Positions 45,490 through 57,700 of a stretch of 64,000 bases of DNA are shown one piece after another. Position 1 is the stretch's first letter; each line of letters opens with the position of its first letter. Origin of the DNA: Adiantum capillus-veneris. Lineage: Eukaryota; Streptophyta; Polypodiopsida; Polypodiales; Pteridaceae. Position numbers and translations under genes: made by a program. The notes beneath the pieces are model-generated. The model saw only the letters and a program-made list of their open reading frames with translations, had not been told where the DNA came from and did not search any database. The DNA is taken from NCBI GenBank assembly GCA_014529385.2, contig CM043969.1:11385001-11449000 (forward strand), written 5' to 3'.

Positions 45490-46990
45490 TCAGATCCTCT
45501 TTAGGCATAAAGTACTCTCAATAGATACCATGCAAAGAGACCCTTTGATTGCTATAGCATGCAAGGAAACCTTTAACATCTCATCCAAAAGGTCTTCAAC
45601 TTTTAACTCAAGAATTTTCATATTATCATGCCTATTCATCGCATCATCTCCAGTCTTCATTAAGCATCCATCCACTAACTCAACCACACCATACTTGATA
45701 GATAAGCCATCTTTCATACATAAAGTAGGCTCCTTAATGAGAGGATCAAGCAAGGTAGCATCAACAATTTTCAGATGAGGCATAAAAAGAGAATCTTCAT
45801 CATTTTCCATATCTTCTAAAACCTCAATGTGGGATTTATTAATTAGGGTATCGCTATCCACACCATCATACACATCATGAAGTTTTTCATCATTGATAGG
45901 GCCCTCATCCCTAATACAAGTAGAATACCTAGTTGCTTCATCACGCTTTGGAATACATTCACCCAAAGCATATGCTTGAAAACCCTCTTCATATGCATCA
46001 CCCTCTTTCGCATTATTATTTTCCTTGACCTCCATCATGTGATCCTCAACTACCTCATCTATAAGAGAAGAACTCACAACAACAAAAACATTGGTATCAG
46101 AGGCATACTCCTCCTCATTGTAGCATATATTAGAAGCATTAGCCATGTGAATTGGACCTTTAAGATTCTCATTTCTTTGAAATTGAGACTCATTCATGAC
46201 CATGGTAGCCTTCTTGCCTACATCCACCTTACTAGCATCATCATCTTTGACATCAAGGGTGAAATCAAATTGCTTAAACAACAAAGATGACATACATTGA
46301 GCATTATTCTTGATCTTATTATGCATATGAAGTTCTTCTTTTACATGCTCAAGAGAATGATAAAATATAATTCTTGCATATCTTGTCCACATTTATATAT
46401 AGAACATGAGATATATTGGCCTTCATATCCTCCTGTAATCCAAGCTGCCTCAGTCTCGCTAGCTTCCACTCCTTATGCTTTGCAATCCATATTGCATCCT
46501 CAAATGTAAGTGGACTTTTAAGATCAAAATTTAACTTCAAATTATCCATTAATATTTTCATAAACATATACATTTTTTAAGCATAAGAGGAGGAGTCACA
46601 CTACAAAAAGCAATACACAATCTTCTCCACAAACCATTGAACTCCTTGGCAAAGGCTTCTACACTTTGCCCATCACCCTACACAAGCCCTTCAATGGAGT
46701 GCCATACATTCGTTGAGTCCTCTATCTTCTTAGACTTCTCAAGAAAAGCCTTCTTTAATGCATCATAAGTCATCACTTGTGGAGGTTGAGATGATTTCAA
46801 CCAAAACTCATGCTCGTCATGCCATGTCCTTGCATCCTCTTTCAAGAAAAAGAAAAAAATCTTTAGCATAAGCATTGGATCTTCCTTATCTCCATCTTTT
46901 CAATGAACACATCAAAATCCTTACCTACATGACCATAGAACCTTGGAAACTTTTTCATCATGCTAATCAGACCTGTAAATTGAAGGTCAC
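45490..46990 (-). pseudogene. Retrotransposon gag-like gene, decayed
   Basis: Reading leftwards from 46990: F-Y-G-H, A-R-T-W-H-D-E with S-Q-P-P-Q-V, A-F-L-E-K, then G-D-G-Q-S-V-E-A-F-A-K-E-F-N-G-L-W, L-K-S-P-L-T-F-E-D-A-I and H-K-E-W-K-L-A-R-L-R. These are typical of the gag capsid domain (W...F...F-x-x-L-x-x) in plant gypsy elements. A 300-codon acidic frame (46392-45490) follows in another phase; its role is unclear and it may be the C-terminal gag extension. Stops occur near 46678 and 46600. Confidence 0.7.
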
Positions 46991-48519
46991 TTGAAGCAAC
47001 TCCTCAATGGCAGGTACCAAAACATTGTTGCGCAAAAGAAAACGTAGGACACCTCTATAGGAATGTATCCCAATAGAGCTCAAGACACAAGATAATCACC
47101 ACAAAAAGTATCAAAAGACTCCCACAACACCACAATTCAAAGGCAAGTGATCCCTTGGGAATTTACAAGCACACCCACCCAAAAGACCATCAAAACTAGA
47201 AAGCATCTGCCAGAGCATGGATTAACTACATATGCTAGCCAATGCACTTGAGAAATAAAGCTTCCACTTTCACCAAATAGCTCTTCAAAACCACAATTTT
47301 TAAGTTAGACACATTTCCAAAAAAAAAAGCTTCCAAAACCTACCATACACTAAATTATCTGGGGGTCGCCATATCATGTACTCTTTGGGAAATAGACTGT
47401 ATCTCCCAAACCACAACTCCAAAAGAGATTCTTTCAAGCCTCAAAATATATCTACAATATTTTGAATAGAAGTTATGAAAAGCACAAATTTCAAATCCAT
47501 GCACCTCTATGTGAAAAATTGGCGCAAATAGCAAGCTGCTATGGCCCGACTACACATTGGGAAGGCTAGTTGAGGGAAAAAAACTGCATCAACATACATG
47601 GGGGAGGCACAACGATTCAAGATCTGAAAGTTTTTGATATTTTTCTAAACGTTTTTTTGTTTTTTCATGAGTTTAATTTGTATACAAGTCTCCCTTCAAA
47701 AAACTCACTAACGGCACTTACAGTAAACCGACAGCTAGCGCTACCTAGTGAGTTGCACTGCATGTACTTGTGCTTGCAAAAGAAATCATAAAACCCAAAA
47801 AAAATAAAATTTGGACACTCTTATGAAATTATATCTCAAACCTATACGTACAATTTTTACAAAAACGGGGTTTTCCAAATACGCGTAGCAACATATACTC
47901 TTGGCGTTCCATGCACTTGAGGAATGGAAACTCAAGAGATTTTCCATTAAATTGTAAGTCATAAAATATTTTTGGTCGTAAATTCTAAATGCTGGTTATT
48001 TGTTTCTGACTTGATAGTTTTGGTGTAGATATATTCCCATCCGACTTTGTTGAGGGACAACCAATCAAGAGTCACGAACCTTCCATGCTCTTCACACCAA
48101 CATTGGTGCTATGGTGCTTCCTAACTCGCCATCTTCAAATTATACTACTACAACATAGAATCTTCTTCTACTCACACAGTCTTTCAAACTTGAAGACACA
48201 TGATTGGCATAATTTCATCAAGGTAACCCAATACGTTTTTACTCGTAACAACTCCTTTCTCCAACCAAGAGATATTAATTTGACTGTAAATTGATACATG
48301 TAGCATGTTCTCCCCCTTGTTATTGATGGTTGCTTTATGAGTGGTATTCAAAATATTATCTGTCATTTTGGAAAGGTAGCAAGGTATATGTATAGCTCGC
48401 GGATGTTTGTATATGTAATTTTAATAAACATTTCACACATTGTTCTTCTATTTTTTAATAGATGGATCACATCTAAAGAAATCGATACAAGGTCAATACC
48501 GTAAAAGAAAAGGGAATGC
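46991..48519. other. No gene recognised
   Basis: AT-rich sequence with short frames only. No domain, LTR or repeat structure was identified. Confidence 0.5.
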
Positions 48520-49740
48520 ATTGAGCTCCTTTGTTTGGTAGAGAAAGAGTTACCAACATCCCTTTACAATATCCAAGTCCACGTACTCATTCATCTCGTA
48601 GGTGAGATAGAGATTGCAGGTGTTGTTAGCACGTATTGGGGATGTTTTGGGTAGAAAGATTTATGAGAGTTTTAAAAGAGCTAGCATGACCAAAGGGTTC
48701 AATGACCGAGGGATGGGTGCTTGGAGAGTGCATGTATTACCCTTCAGAGTACCTTGAGCGTGTTAAGATACCTGCTCCTTGAAGATGGACAATGGAAGAG
48801 TCTCCTACATTGTCAAATGAGGTGTTATGTGGAAGGGCATTCCTCGCAAGCTCACATCTGCAAAATTCTTGAACATATCCACGTTTGTTATTTATAACTC
48901 ACAGTGTATGGAAAAAGTTGAAGAGCACCAAGAATTTTGCAACCCACTTGAAGAAGATGAAGAGCTGGCAAATCTACCAAGACTCAACCTCTATCCATTC
49001 TTTCATGGTTATCTAAACATATCAAAGCTGGAATTTTGGAGGAAGAAGACATCACTGATGAGCAGGGAGAGATTAAATTTGGCTGTGATAGAGAAGTAAT
49101 AATTCTTCTATGAATGTATATTATGAATTTGTTTGAATTTCTCTATAAATTTATATTACAAAGTTTTTTTTTCCATTATTCTTACTTGGAGTTTATGTAC
49201 TCGTCTCTATACTTTTAGGTATCCACGTATAGAAACATGTGGGCCTATAGACAACACCTGTGAGTCGATAAAATTGATCAACGACGTGTTACAAAAGATT
49301 CTTGCATTGTTTCATCTTTTAGGCAACAATCACGTGCAAGTGCAAGAGATACAAACCCTATCAATGAGGAGCTTGCATATATGGGAATCGCAGTTAGTAT
49401 TTATGAAGTCAACTTCTGTGTTTGCAAGCGAGTAATAAGATTTTATAGATATGCACAAATATAGATGCTATTAACTTTGAAGTTTCTTCTATGGCATTTT
49501 GAATATCTTATGTTAAAATAGATTGTATTGGAAATTGATTGGTTCCTTGCCGAGTATAAAGGGGCTAGAGCCACAATGAGACAAGAGCCATCTGGTTTTT
49601 GGGAAGTTGACTCTTCAAAACCATTATGGACAACACAAGAATCATATATTTTGTTGTCACATTGTGAGTAGGCTTTTTTCTACAGTTCTCTAGATTCTCT
49701 CAGTCCATGGAGGTAAGTGGTGCCTGTTAATCCTTGAGAT
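48520..49740 (+). pseudogene. CACTA transposase C-terminal remnant (DUF4218-like)
   Basis: I-E-L-L-C-L-V-E-K-E-L-P and V-H-V-L-I-H-L-V-G-E-I-E-I-A-G (48520-48640), then after a frame change E-R-F-M-R-V-L-K-E-L, P-K-G-S-M-T-E-G and S-E-Y-L-E-R-V (48654-48770). That is the DUF4218 order of plant CACTA (En/Spm) transposases. A weaker trace of the following region reads E-S-Y-I-L-L-S-H-C-E and A-F-F-Y at about 49630. Stops and shifts are frequent. Terminal repeats were not found. Confidence 0.7.
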
Positions 49741-51583
49741 GTCGGATATAATTTGAAACCACCACCTCTATGGAATCTCATATGATGTAACTCAAGAGAA
49801 CGACACAACTTCTACGCATTCCTATCTCCTAACAGCATTAGCACATGACAACTACTCTAATGAAGAAGAGAGAGACATTGATGCAATGGATGATGAAACA
49901 GAAGATTTGGCCTTAGATTTAGTTGATCCTTCATGCGAGACTAATCTATCCTAAATGGGTTTGCCAGATACTCTCTCTCTTGATGCAAACCTTACACTTA
50001 AGAGCTTCAAGAAGCAATGAAGGACAATGAAGAGATCAAATTGATATCCTTGACCTCTTCCCAAGTTTGATTGAACCCTGAAGAATAGAGTACGACAAAA
50101 GAGAATGAGCACTCTAATCCATTCAAAAGAATGAGTACGCAAACCTTGAATTAGTAAGAACAAACTCCCCTAATTTATTTTTTTAATTGAATAGAATCTG
50201 GTACTACATATTTTTATTTATTTATTTATTTGTCCTCTCTTGCTTTCTCCACTTTTTGTATGGGGCAGTGGCCCTTGCAACAGAGGCTAGCCCACTTGGT
50301 GCAGTCCCTCAGGCTTAGGGATGAGCCCATATTGGCTCTATGGTTGGGAGGTGAGCTAGATGTCCAACCATTACGTGTCTAGGAGTGAGTTCGGCTTGCG
50401 GCATGCCATGTGTGCAAGATTTTGTAGGTTTTTATGGCCTTGGAGGATGGATGTGGTAAGATCATTGCTATTGACAAACCTTCATAAAAACTGAGCATGG
50501 AATTGCCACAACCCGATGTTTGTTCACTCTACTCTATAAAGGATAAGAGGCTTTTTGACATTTTCTCTTCATTAAAATTAGGGAAGGCTTCCATATCAGT
50601 AGGGCTCAATGGGTGGTTCCTTGTGTATATTTTTGTACACTTGTTCAAGACATTTCCATTCAGTGTCACACGTACTATATTTTGTAGAAAGAATGTTATC
50701 TATGAAGCACTAAAACCTGTATTTGGAGATAATTGGGGAATGTTTGAGGGAGTACACCAAGGAGATAAATACAAGTGTAAGTTGGAGCTTCATGTATGGG
50801 GATATGGTATCTTAAATTGCACACTACTTTCATTAGAAGTTTTTGGAGGTCATTTGGAGGGCATTCTAAGAAATTCTATTTATTTCTCAATATTTTTATT
50901 GAAAATGCACTTGCACTTCTTTTGTACGTCCAAAAAGGACAATTAGACACTCTGAAAAGTGAACCTAACTTTTTGAAAATCTTTAAAAATGGTCACCTTT
51001 TCATTAAATGCGTGTGTCTTTTCCATGAGGTAGGCACCACTCATTTAATATGCCTTCTGTCATCACTGGAATGCAAAAAATCACAAAACTACTGACACAC
51101 ACATTTAATGAAAAAGTGACCACTTATAAGGACCATGGTTCATTGAATGAGTGGGTGATGCTTTTCATACTTTTGCTAATATTCACCTATTTTTCTACGT
51201 GACATTGGTCCTTCTCTCATTGGAGAGGCTCTTTTTTCTCTCTTCTAAAAGGCCCTCTAAAAGACTTCCAAAATTTACTAATGGTACTTACGCTTCCACT
51301 ATGAGCCTTGAATGTGTAAGAGTGGAAAGTGGATACCCCTACAATCTAGTGTTTCTTATTTTGTGACATTTGACATTCCCATTACTTTGTCAAATGGCGT
51401 TTTTGAGATTGTGCAAGTCAGTGACCACTAGACTCTCTCCAAAATACGAGAATACTTGATTATCTTGGACTACAAAGATATCAAAGATGCCTAAGTTTGT
51501 CTCAATCGGCACAAGGTGGCACAAGGTCAGTTAAGTTTTTGTGTTTTCTACATGTGTCCCAATGCTAGTCTTGCTGAAATCTT

Positions 51584-51586
<3 letters not shown>
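49741..51586. other. No recognisable gene; one 149-codon frame
   Basis: The only notable frame is 50497-50946 on the plus strand, 149 codons, aromatic-rich, without any motif known to me. It may be chance. The remainder holds nothing recognisable. Confidence 0.45.

Positions 51587-51643
<57 letters not shown>
51587..51643. repeat. (GA)n microsatellite
   Basis: GA run of 57 bases ending 9 bases before the ATG of the gene C relative. Purine-rich on the coding strand. Confidence 0.95.
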
Positions 51644-51646
<3 letters not shown>

Positions 51647-51651
51647 TCACC

Positions 51652-53178
51652 ATGGCACACATGCTAGCGTATCCTCCTCCCACTCAGTTGAACAACATCA
51701 AAAGAGCCACACATACCCCTTTCATGGTTCCTTCTTTTCCTAGAGGACATCAAATATGTTGGACACAATGATCTTCACGGCTTCTTTACTCACACAATGG
51801 ATTTAAATAAACCCATGCAACTACACAATGACACTTTTCAAGACATCATAGAGTATATACATGTGCATATACTCGAGTATGCAGTGAACTTTGAAGACAA
51901 TGCCATGTTGTGGTTGCCATGTGACCTACTTCACGACATACACAAGGGGGACATTGCATTTTCAAAGAGACTAGCCCGCTTTGAGGTGATTGGAAAAGAG
52001 GCACACCACTTTTGCTAAGTGACAAAGGAAGTTGCAGACTCCTTCAAGAAGTGCAAAGTTGGGCAGTCTTTCTTGTACAGCATTGCCACACTCTACTTCC
52101 ATCTCAATGAGGATCTCTCCTTGGAGGAGATGGAGATCTTGCATCTGATAGTGAATGGAGTGCTACAAAATTGTAAAGATCCCAAGCCCACCCCTATAGA
52201 TGTACATAGTGAGCAAAGGTTGCAAAGCCACTTAATATCCCCACAACTTGTAAGGGGCAATTGCAGTGAGAGAGCACATTTTCGGCACCTCCGAGGTGGC
52301 CAACCCCAACAACCGTGACCCTACAACAATACCTAAGGTGGAGATCAACCACCTCAGTAGCATAATTATTGAAGATGAAGAGTATTTATTCTTGCATGAT
52401 ATGGAAAAGCCTTTTGGCATTCGACTAGATGAGTGCCTAAGACTCATATGCACCAAGATGGATCTCCCTCTTGATCCTATGTAAAAATCTATAGATGACA
52501 AGCTACTTCCATTAGGGGACTTTGTTGCTGACACAATTGTGCTGGTGGTGACAATGTAAATTCTCAATGCAGAGCAAAGTCATGTCACGGATGAGGAGAT
52601 TATTGCAACACAGGCCATGATTGTTGCCAACCAAACTCCTATCCTCCATGACTTACCTAGTGTGCACAACCCCCGTAAACTTGATGAGAACAATTCCTCT
52701 ATCAACCTTGAAGCCACAACAACTATGGATGATGAGGATAAGCAACAAGAGGAAATTATAAGCATCTTGTACATTGAGAATTCTACCTTTCTTCTTTGCA
52801 TTTAAATAATTCCATTTTTGTAGGATGTTTTGGACATGGACCTGTGGGCTAGCCGGAATGGGAGGAAGCAGTAGCCCTTGCACACCACATCCCAAACTAT
52901 CAATGTAGGATGTGTGCATCAAATACAAGTATTCCTCTCCCAATGGCCATTTTGTTTTGTGGGTGCTTAAGGCCACTAGAAAACTCCTATTCTTAGCCAC
53001 CATCCCTCAAACATCCCATGTAATTATTTTGGTTAAAAAATTCCTTGCAATTATCTCTTTTGGCATTGGTTTTCACGGCAAGGTCATGACACGCATATCA
53101 CTTAGTCATACCTTGGGGGTTGACAATGCCCAAACCATAGATTCCTCTGTACTTACATCCACCCTACCCAAGTCATAG
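51652..53178 (+). pseudogene. Gene C relative (transposon copy 3)
   Basis: The start context accATGGC is shared with gene C of copy 1. Matching blocks, in order: L-H-N-D-T-F-Q-D-I-I-E-Y with E-Y-A-V-N-F-E (51824-51900), Y-L-F-L-H-D-M-E-K-P-F-G-I-R-L-D-E-C-L (about 52385-52440), and S-I-N-L-E before an acidic stretch (about 52700-52750) where copy 1 has its intron. A T-rich acceptor-like 'tttttgtag' at 52823 may mark the intron end. Stops near 52018 and 52484 and several frame changes make it inactive. Outer limits and partner genes of this copy were not found. Confidence 0.7.
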
Positions 53179-53498
53179 CTACCTCTATACTTACATCCAT
53201 CCTAGCCAATGCTGAAGAACTTCATAGAGAGATCACAAAACATCTCCTATAAAAAGATAGTTAAGCCTAGTTTGTTCAACCTTTTTATAAAAAAATCATC
53301 TCAACTTCTTCTTATCCATGATCTATTGCAACTTCAGGTTACTATTTTGATCATGTTCAGTGACCATGTCACTTGATGAAATTTGTAAAGAAATCATCTT
53401 TAGTGATCTGTATTAACTATTTGAATGTTAATTTTGTATATCAATAATTGTCTTGTGATTGGCATGAAAACATCCATTTGGCAAGTGGCTTTCATTTT

Positions 53499-53631
53499 CT
53501 AGAACATGGCAATTTAGGCCTAGAAAGCCCCGTCCACAAGGGCGTGAGAAAATTCCCTACATGATTTGTGTGTGACACTTTCTTTCGCCCTTATGGGTAG
53601 GGCTTTTTATTCGTAGCTTGCCATGTTGTAG
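53499..53631. mobile_element. MITE-like hairpin, 133 bp
   Basis: The two halves are inverse complements over about 53 bases with scattered mismatches (shared: 'aacatggcaa', 'gaaagccc'/'aaaagccc', 'aagggcg'). The short loop is about 27 bases. Size and symmetry fit a foldback MITE or a microRNA-like hairpin. A target duplication was not evident. Confidence 0.75.
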
Positions 53632-53902
53632 CATATGCAAGCCAACTAGAATACCTATTGGACAACTAACTATCATCTCACCTTTAACCATCTAACAAAA
53701 AGAAATGTAGAGAAACAACCATTTAACTTCATTGAGAGATGTGCCCTCTAGTATGCCCATAAAAAATCAGTGAGAGTTTTCTTCTTTCTTTTTATGATAT
53801 CTATAATTTCTTCATGAAACTCGCGTTTAGCTATGCCAAGCTAAAAACTAGTCACAAGGCCTCCTAGAGCAGCTTTTTGACACCTTAGGGTATCAAAAGC
53901 AC

Positions 53903-54757
53903 ATGCACTTACGCTCTGGGCGGGTGCTAGAACACGAGCATATTGAGGGTGCCTCTGTTCATACGGACACCCATTACCCATCCACGATAGGCTCTAGACC
54001 CTCATCGGGGACACAAGGTAGCACCACCCAAGACCCTAAAATAGCCGCTAGTGATTCCTCCTCCGACTCAGAAATCATGGAATCATACCCTACCCAAAAC
54101 ACTGAGAGAGAAGGCCATGCACCTCCCGAAGCTCCACAGCCTAGTACTAGTATGTTTAGCCGTTTCATGGAAACATTAGGTAGAGCTACTCACTCGGAAC
54201 CTGATGCAAATGAAGCACACGAAGGGGGTGGGGAAGTGGACTCTCCTTTCACATCGCACGTGGACCCCACACCCCCAAAGAGTGTCCATGTGGATATCCT
54301 GCCAACTTCTTACCAAGAAGGCCCTGTTGAGCTGCCTCCTTCAGAAGTTCCCTCTAGAGTACCGTTGGTGACAAGTAAAACCACGGGGAGCAACATTGCT
54401 TCTACCTCACAAGAAACCGTTAACACGTCGACTCTAGAAGGATTGTTCATTAATGATCATTGGACATACGACCTCCACACTGAGGTGTTGACGGATCTAC
54501 ACTCTGGCCACGCCTACCATGTAGGATGGATAGAGATTGTACAATCCACCTCTAGTGCCACGAGCATCAAAGATCAACAGAAAATGATCTGTAATGTTAT
54601 CCATGGCATTATTCAATCAGAAAGGCAAAACCAAGGGGTAAATATACTCTCAACTGGCTCCATGAGATTTCTGGATACGAGCAAGGCTCAACAGCCTACT
54701 CTATCACAAATGGAGACTCCTCTAATGAGCCCCATGGACCCATCTTACGTCATTTGA
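53903..54757 (+). CDS. Gag N-terminal ORF, upstream of gag-protease
   Basis: Starts M-H-L-R-S-G-R-V-L, a start common to plant gypsy polyproteins. The rest is Ser/Thr/Pro/Glu-rich with W-T-Y-D-L-H-T-E and H-A-Y-H-V-G-W near its end. It stops at TGA 54755-54757, but the same frame stays open from there to 59083. It may be the true start of the downstream protein, cut by one point mutation or read through. No 5' LTR was found upstream. Confidence 0.65.
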   Translation: MHLRSGRVLEHEHIEGASVHTDTHYPSTIGSRPSSGTQGSTTQDPKIAASDSSSDSEIMESYPTQNTEREGHAPPEAPQPSTSMFSRFMETLGRATHSEPDANEAHEGGGEVDSPFTSHVDPTPPKSVHVDILPTSYQEGPVELPPSEVPSRVPLVTSKTTGSNIASTSQETVNTSTLEGLFINDHWTYDLHTEVLTDLHSGHAYHVGWIEIVQSTSSATSIKDQQKMICNVIHGIIQSERQNQGVNILSTGSMRFLDTSKAQQPTLSQMETPLMSPMDPSYVI

Positions 54758-54769
54758 CCTGGGGTCTCT

Positions 54770-57700
54770 ATGCAATCTGAGCCTCCGAGCGAAAACTTTA
54801 GCTTCCCTAACTTGGCTCAACCCTCTATTAAGGAAAACCCAGTGCTCACTCCAGGGATAAGCCTGACAGAGAATGTACTGATGACATCTACGGTTAGCGC
54901 AGTGCCACTACCTAGTGTCGTAGTACCTAATATGGGGCCTCGACCGTATGTGCCTCTAGCCCCTTATGCACACATGGCCCCCACACCTCCAATTGTACCA
55001 CTTGCTTATGCTCCTCGAGTGCCGCTCCCTAGCTCTTATCCGAGTGGACCTATGCCCGGTTATGTTCCATATCCTGCATCATCCACACATATGCCAAGAT
55101 CGGTACCCATCCCTGTCCCACATATGATTCCAAGAGTACCTCCACCGGCCCTACCTCCTCACATAGGTGACTTGGCAGCGTTTGCTCAAACCATAGGTCG
55201 ATCTATCGCGGAAAATATGCGTCATGCATCTGATAGAGAGCCTAGAAGTAAGGCAGTACAAATTGCCAAACTCACACAAAAATTCAATGGGGACGAAGAT
55301 GCTAGAAAACACACTGAAGTGTTTGAACAAGTATGTGATTCCTTAGGGGAACGCAACGAACTACATAAGTGCAATGCCTTAAGCTTGACATTAAGTGGGA
55401 AGGCTGGAGATTGGTATAGGACCCTAAGGGTGGACGAGAAAACAATCTACCCTACCCTTCGAAGGTTGTTTCTAAAGGAGTACATACGAGAATGTGTGCT
55501 TTGGGGTGTAGCATCTCAGCTACAGAAGGCCGAACGTAAGGAAGGAGAGTCAGTAAGGGACTTCATTAGTCGTCTAAAGCACTTAAACTCTCGCTGCCCT
55601 GTAAATGAGTGCTTCAACAATAACCAACTGCTTGATCGATTCATTCGAGGGTTGAGGAATGAAGGAATCTATAATGGACTAGTGATTAGAGGTATCACAA
55701 CCTGGGAAGATGTCACTGCCAATGCAATCCAATTAGAGGACAACTTGATGATAGCAGGCATGAGGGTGTCTACCGACAAGAGATCCACTAGCTCACAAGC
55801 CATTGAGTATGAACCCATGACTGCAAAGCCCATTTCCAATGAGCCAAAGGTATTTGAGACATTCTTGACAGACCTCACCAAGGCAATCCAAGAGTCTCTT
55901 AAGGATAATCGACCCCCTCAAAATAGTCACATGTATCCAAGAAGGGAGCAACAATGGTGTTCCATTTGCTTAGGTCCACATAGCACTAGTGAGTGCCCTA
56001 CGTTTAGAGTAAAATTTAATGGAACTTGCAACGCATGTGGTAGGTATGGTCACCAAGCTAAGGATTGTTTAATGATCAAACGTATGATGGCAAATAGACC
56101 ACCTGTAGCCTGGACGGATGCACCTCGAGCTCCTGTATTGATGCTTGCTCCACCTGTTGAGCAACTACCGCAACACATGGTCCCTAGACCTCAAAATGTT
56201 GTACAAGCTACACCGCTACCACCTCCTGTGTTAGGACCGCAGCCCCCGCATCCAAGAGTAGCCCCTATAAACCAAGTGGGTTGCGAGCCATCTAATGCTT
56301 ATGCAGATGGCTGTGAGGAGGAAATAGACACTAGTATTGCCTACGGACTTGATACATTGGAAGAGTGTCCTATATACTACATGGAAGATTGTTGGGGACA
56401 AGTCAAGCCGGTTTATCAAGCTGCTGCTCTCGCATCCAGAGGTCAAAATATCAACACCCGGGCTAGGAGGCCACCTCTTCAATGCTACGAGTGTGGTGGA
56501 CCACATCGAGCAGCGGAGTGCCCTATTAGGCTGCAAAAGAATGCTGCACAGATGCAAATGAATCAAGGGAGCACGTCTGCAATGCCAATACTCACATGTA
56601 ATCGTTGTGGCATAGATCACTTGATTGCCCAATGTCCCTATAACCCAAATGCGCCTAAAATCACACCCCTAAATTTGGTCGAAATTGCTAGTGTGACATC
56701 GCCAATACCACCCGTCGCACCCGCTTATGCGATTACACGGTCCATGCTTCAAGGGCCAGGCCATATCCTCGAAGAGAGAGATACCACGTCAGTTATCCAA
56801 GCAAAGAAAAAGAAGACACGAAGGAAGAAGTCGCAGAATACGGAAAATTCAAAGCCAAGTTCCAAAACAAACATAGGAACAAGAGATGACACCGTGTATA
56901 TGAATGACATCGAGGATGATTCAGATTCAGTCGAGACAATGGAGACTAGAACCAATACCACAAAGAGAAAGACCGACAAAGAAAACCGTAACATGGAACC
57001 AAATGAAAACCGAATAAGAGAAAATCATAAAGAGCCTCTGAAAACACCACAAGTGTTTCCAAATCCAATCCAAGACCCCCAAGATAAACCGCAGGGGCAT
57101 AAAGGGAAGAATCGTAAAAAGAAGATTGGGACGTACCCAAACCCAGTAGACGAGATTGAGCAGGTGAAACATCTAAGAGGTTTAGTGGAGGAGACTCAAA
57201 GGAAACTAGAACCAGAACCCATGCATGTCAAAATTCATGACACAGTGTTTCCCACGCAAGTTCATCCACCCCACATGAACCATAGACCGTTAGCCATATC
57301 TAGTATCATCCAAGAAGGGAGTGAGGACGGGACATCAGAAAGTGAGCATACACCTTTCTTGTTGGAAAGGATGTTTAACGAAGGAATACCTGATCCCATT
57401 GAGGAATATGAGATTCCATCCTCACCAGTTCCTAGTCAAGGACCTACACCCTGCAAAATGCCAATGAATGTTGCCAAACTAGTGGACTTCATGTCTTCTG
57501 AGGTCCGAACCACGATCATAGCAAAGCTGTATGGAGATCCTGAGTTATTCCTTGCACTTCGAGCATTCCTTAACGGAGAGCTACGAACGGGATTACCGCA
57601 GTTTGCGCAACCAAATAGGCCTGACTCGATTATGATTGATGAGGAAAATCATGTGCAATCACTTGACTTAGATGGACACGAGTCTGTGATCGAGGTACCC

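Noticed and set aside
50497..50946. Relative of transposon gene D left of the gene C relative
   Set aside because: Expected by symmetry with copy 1, but no matching blocks were found.
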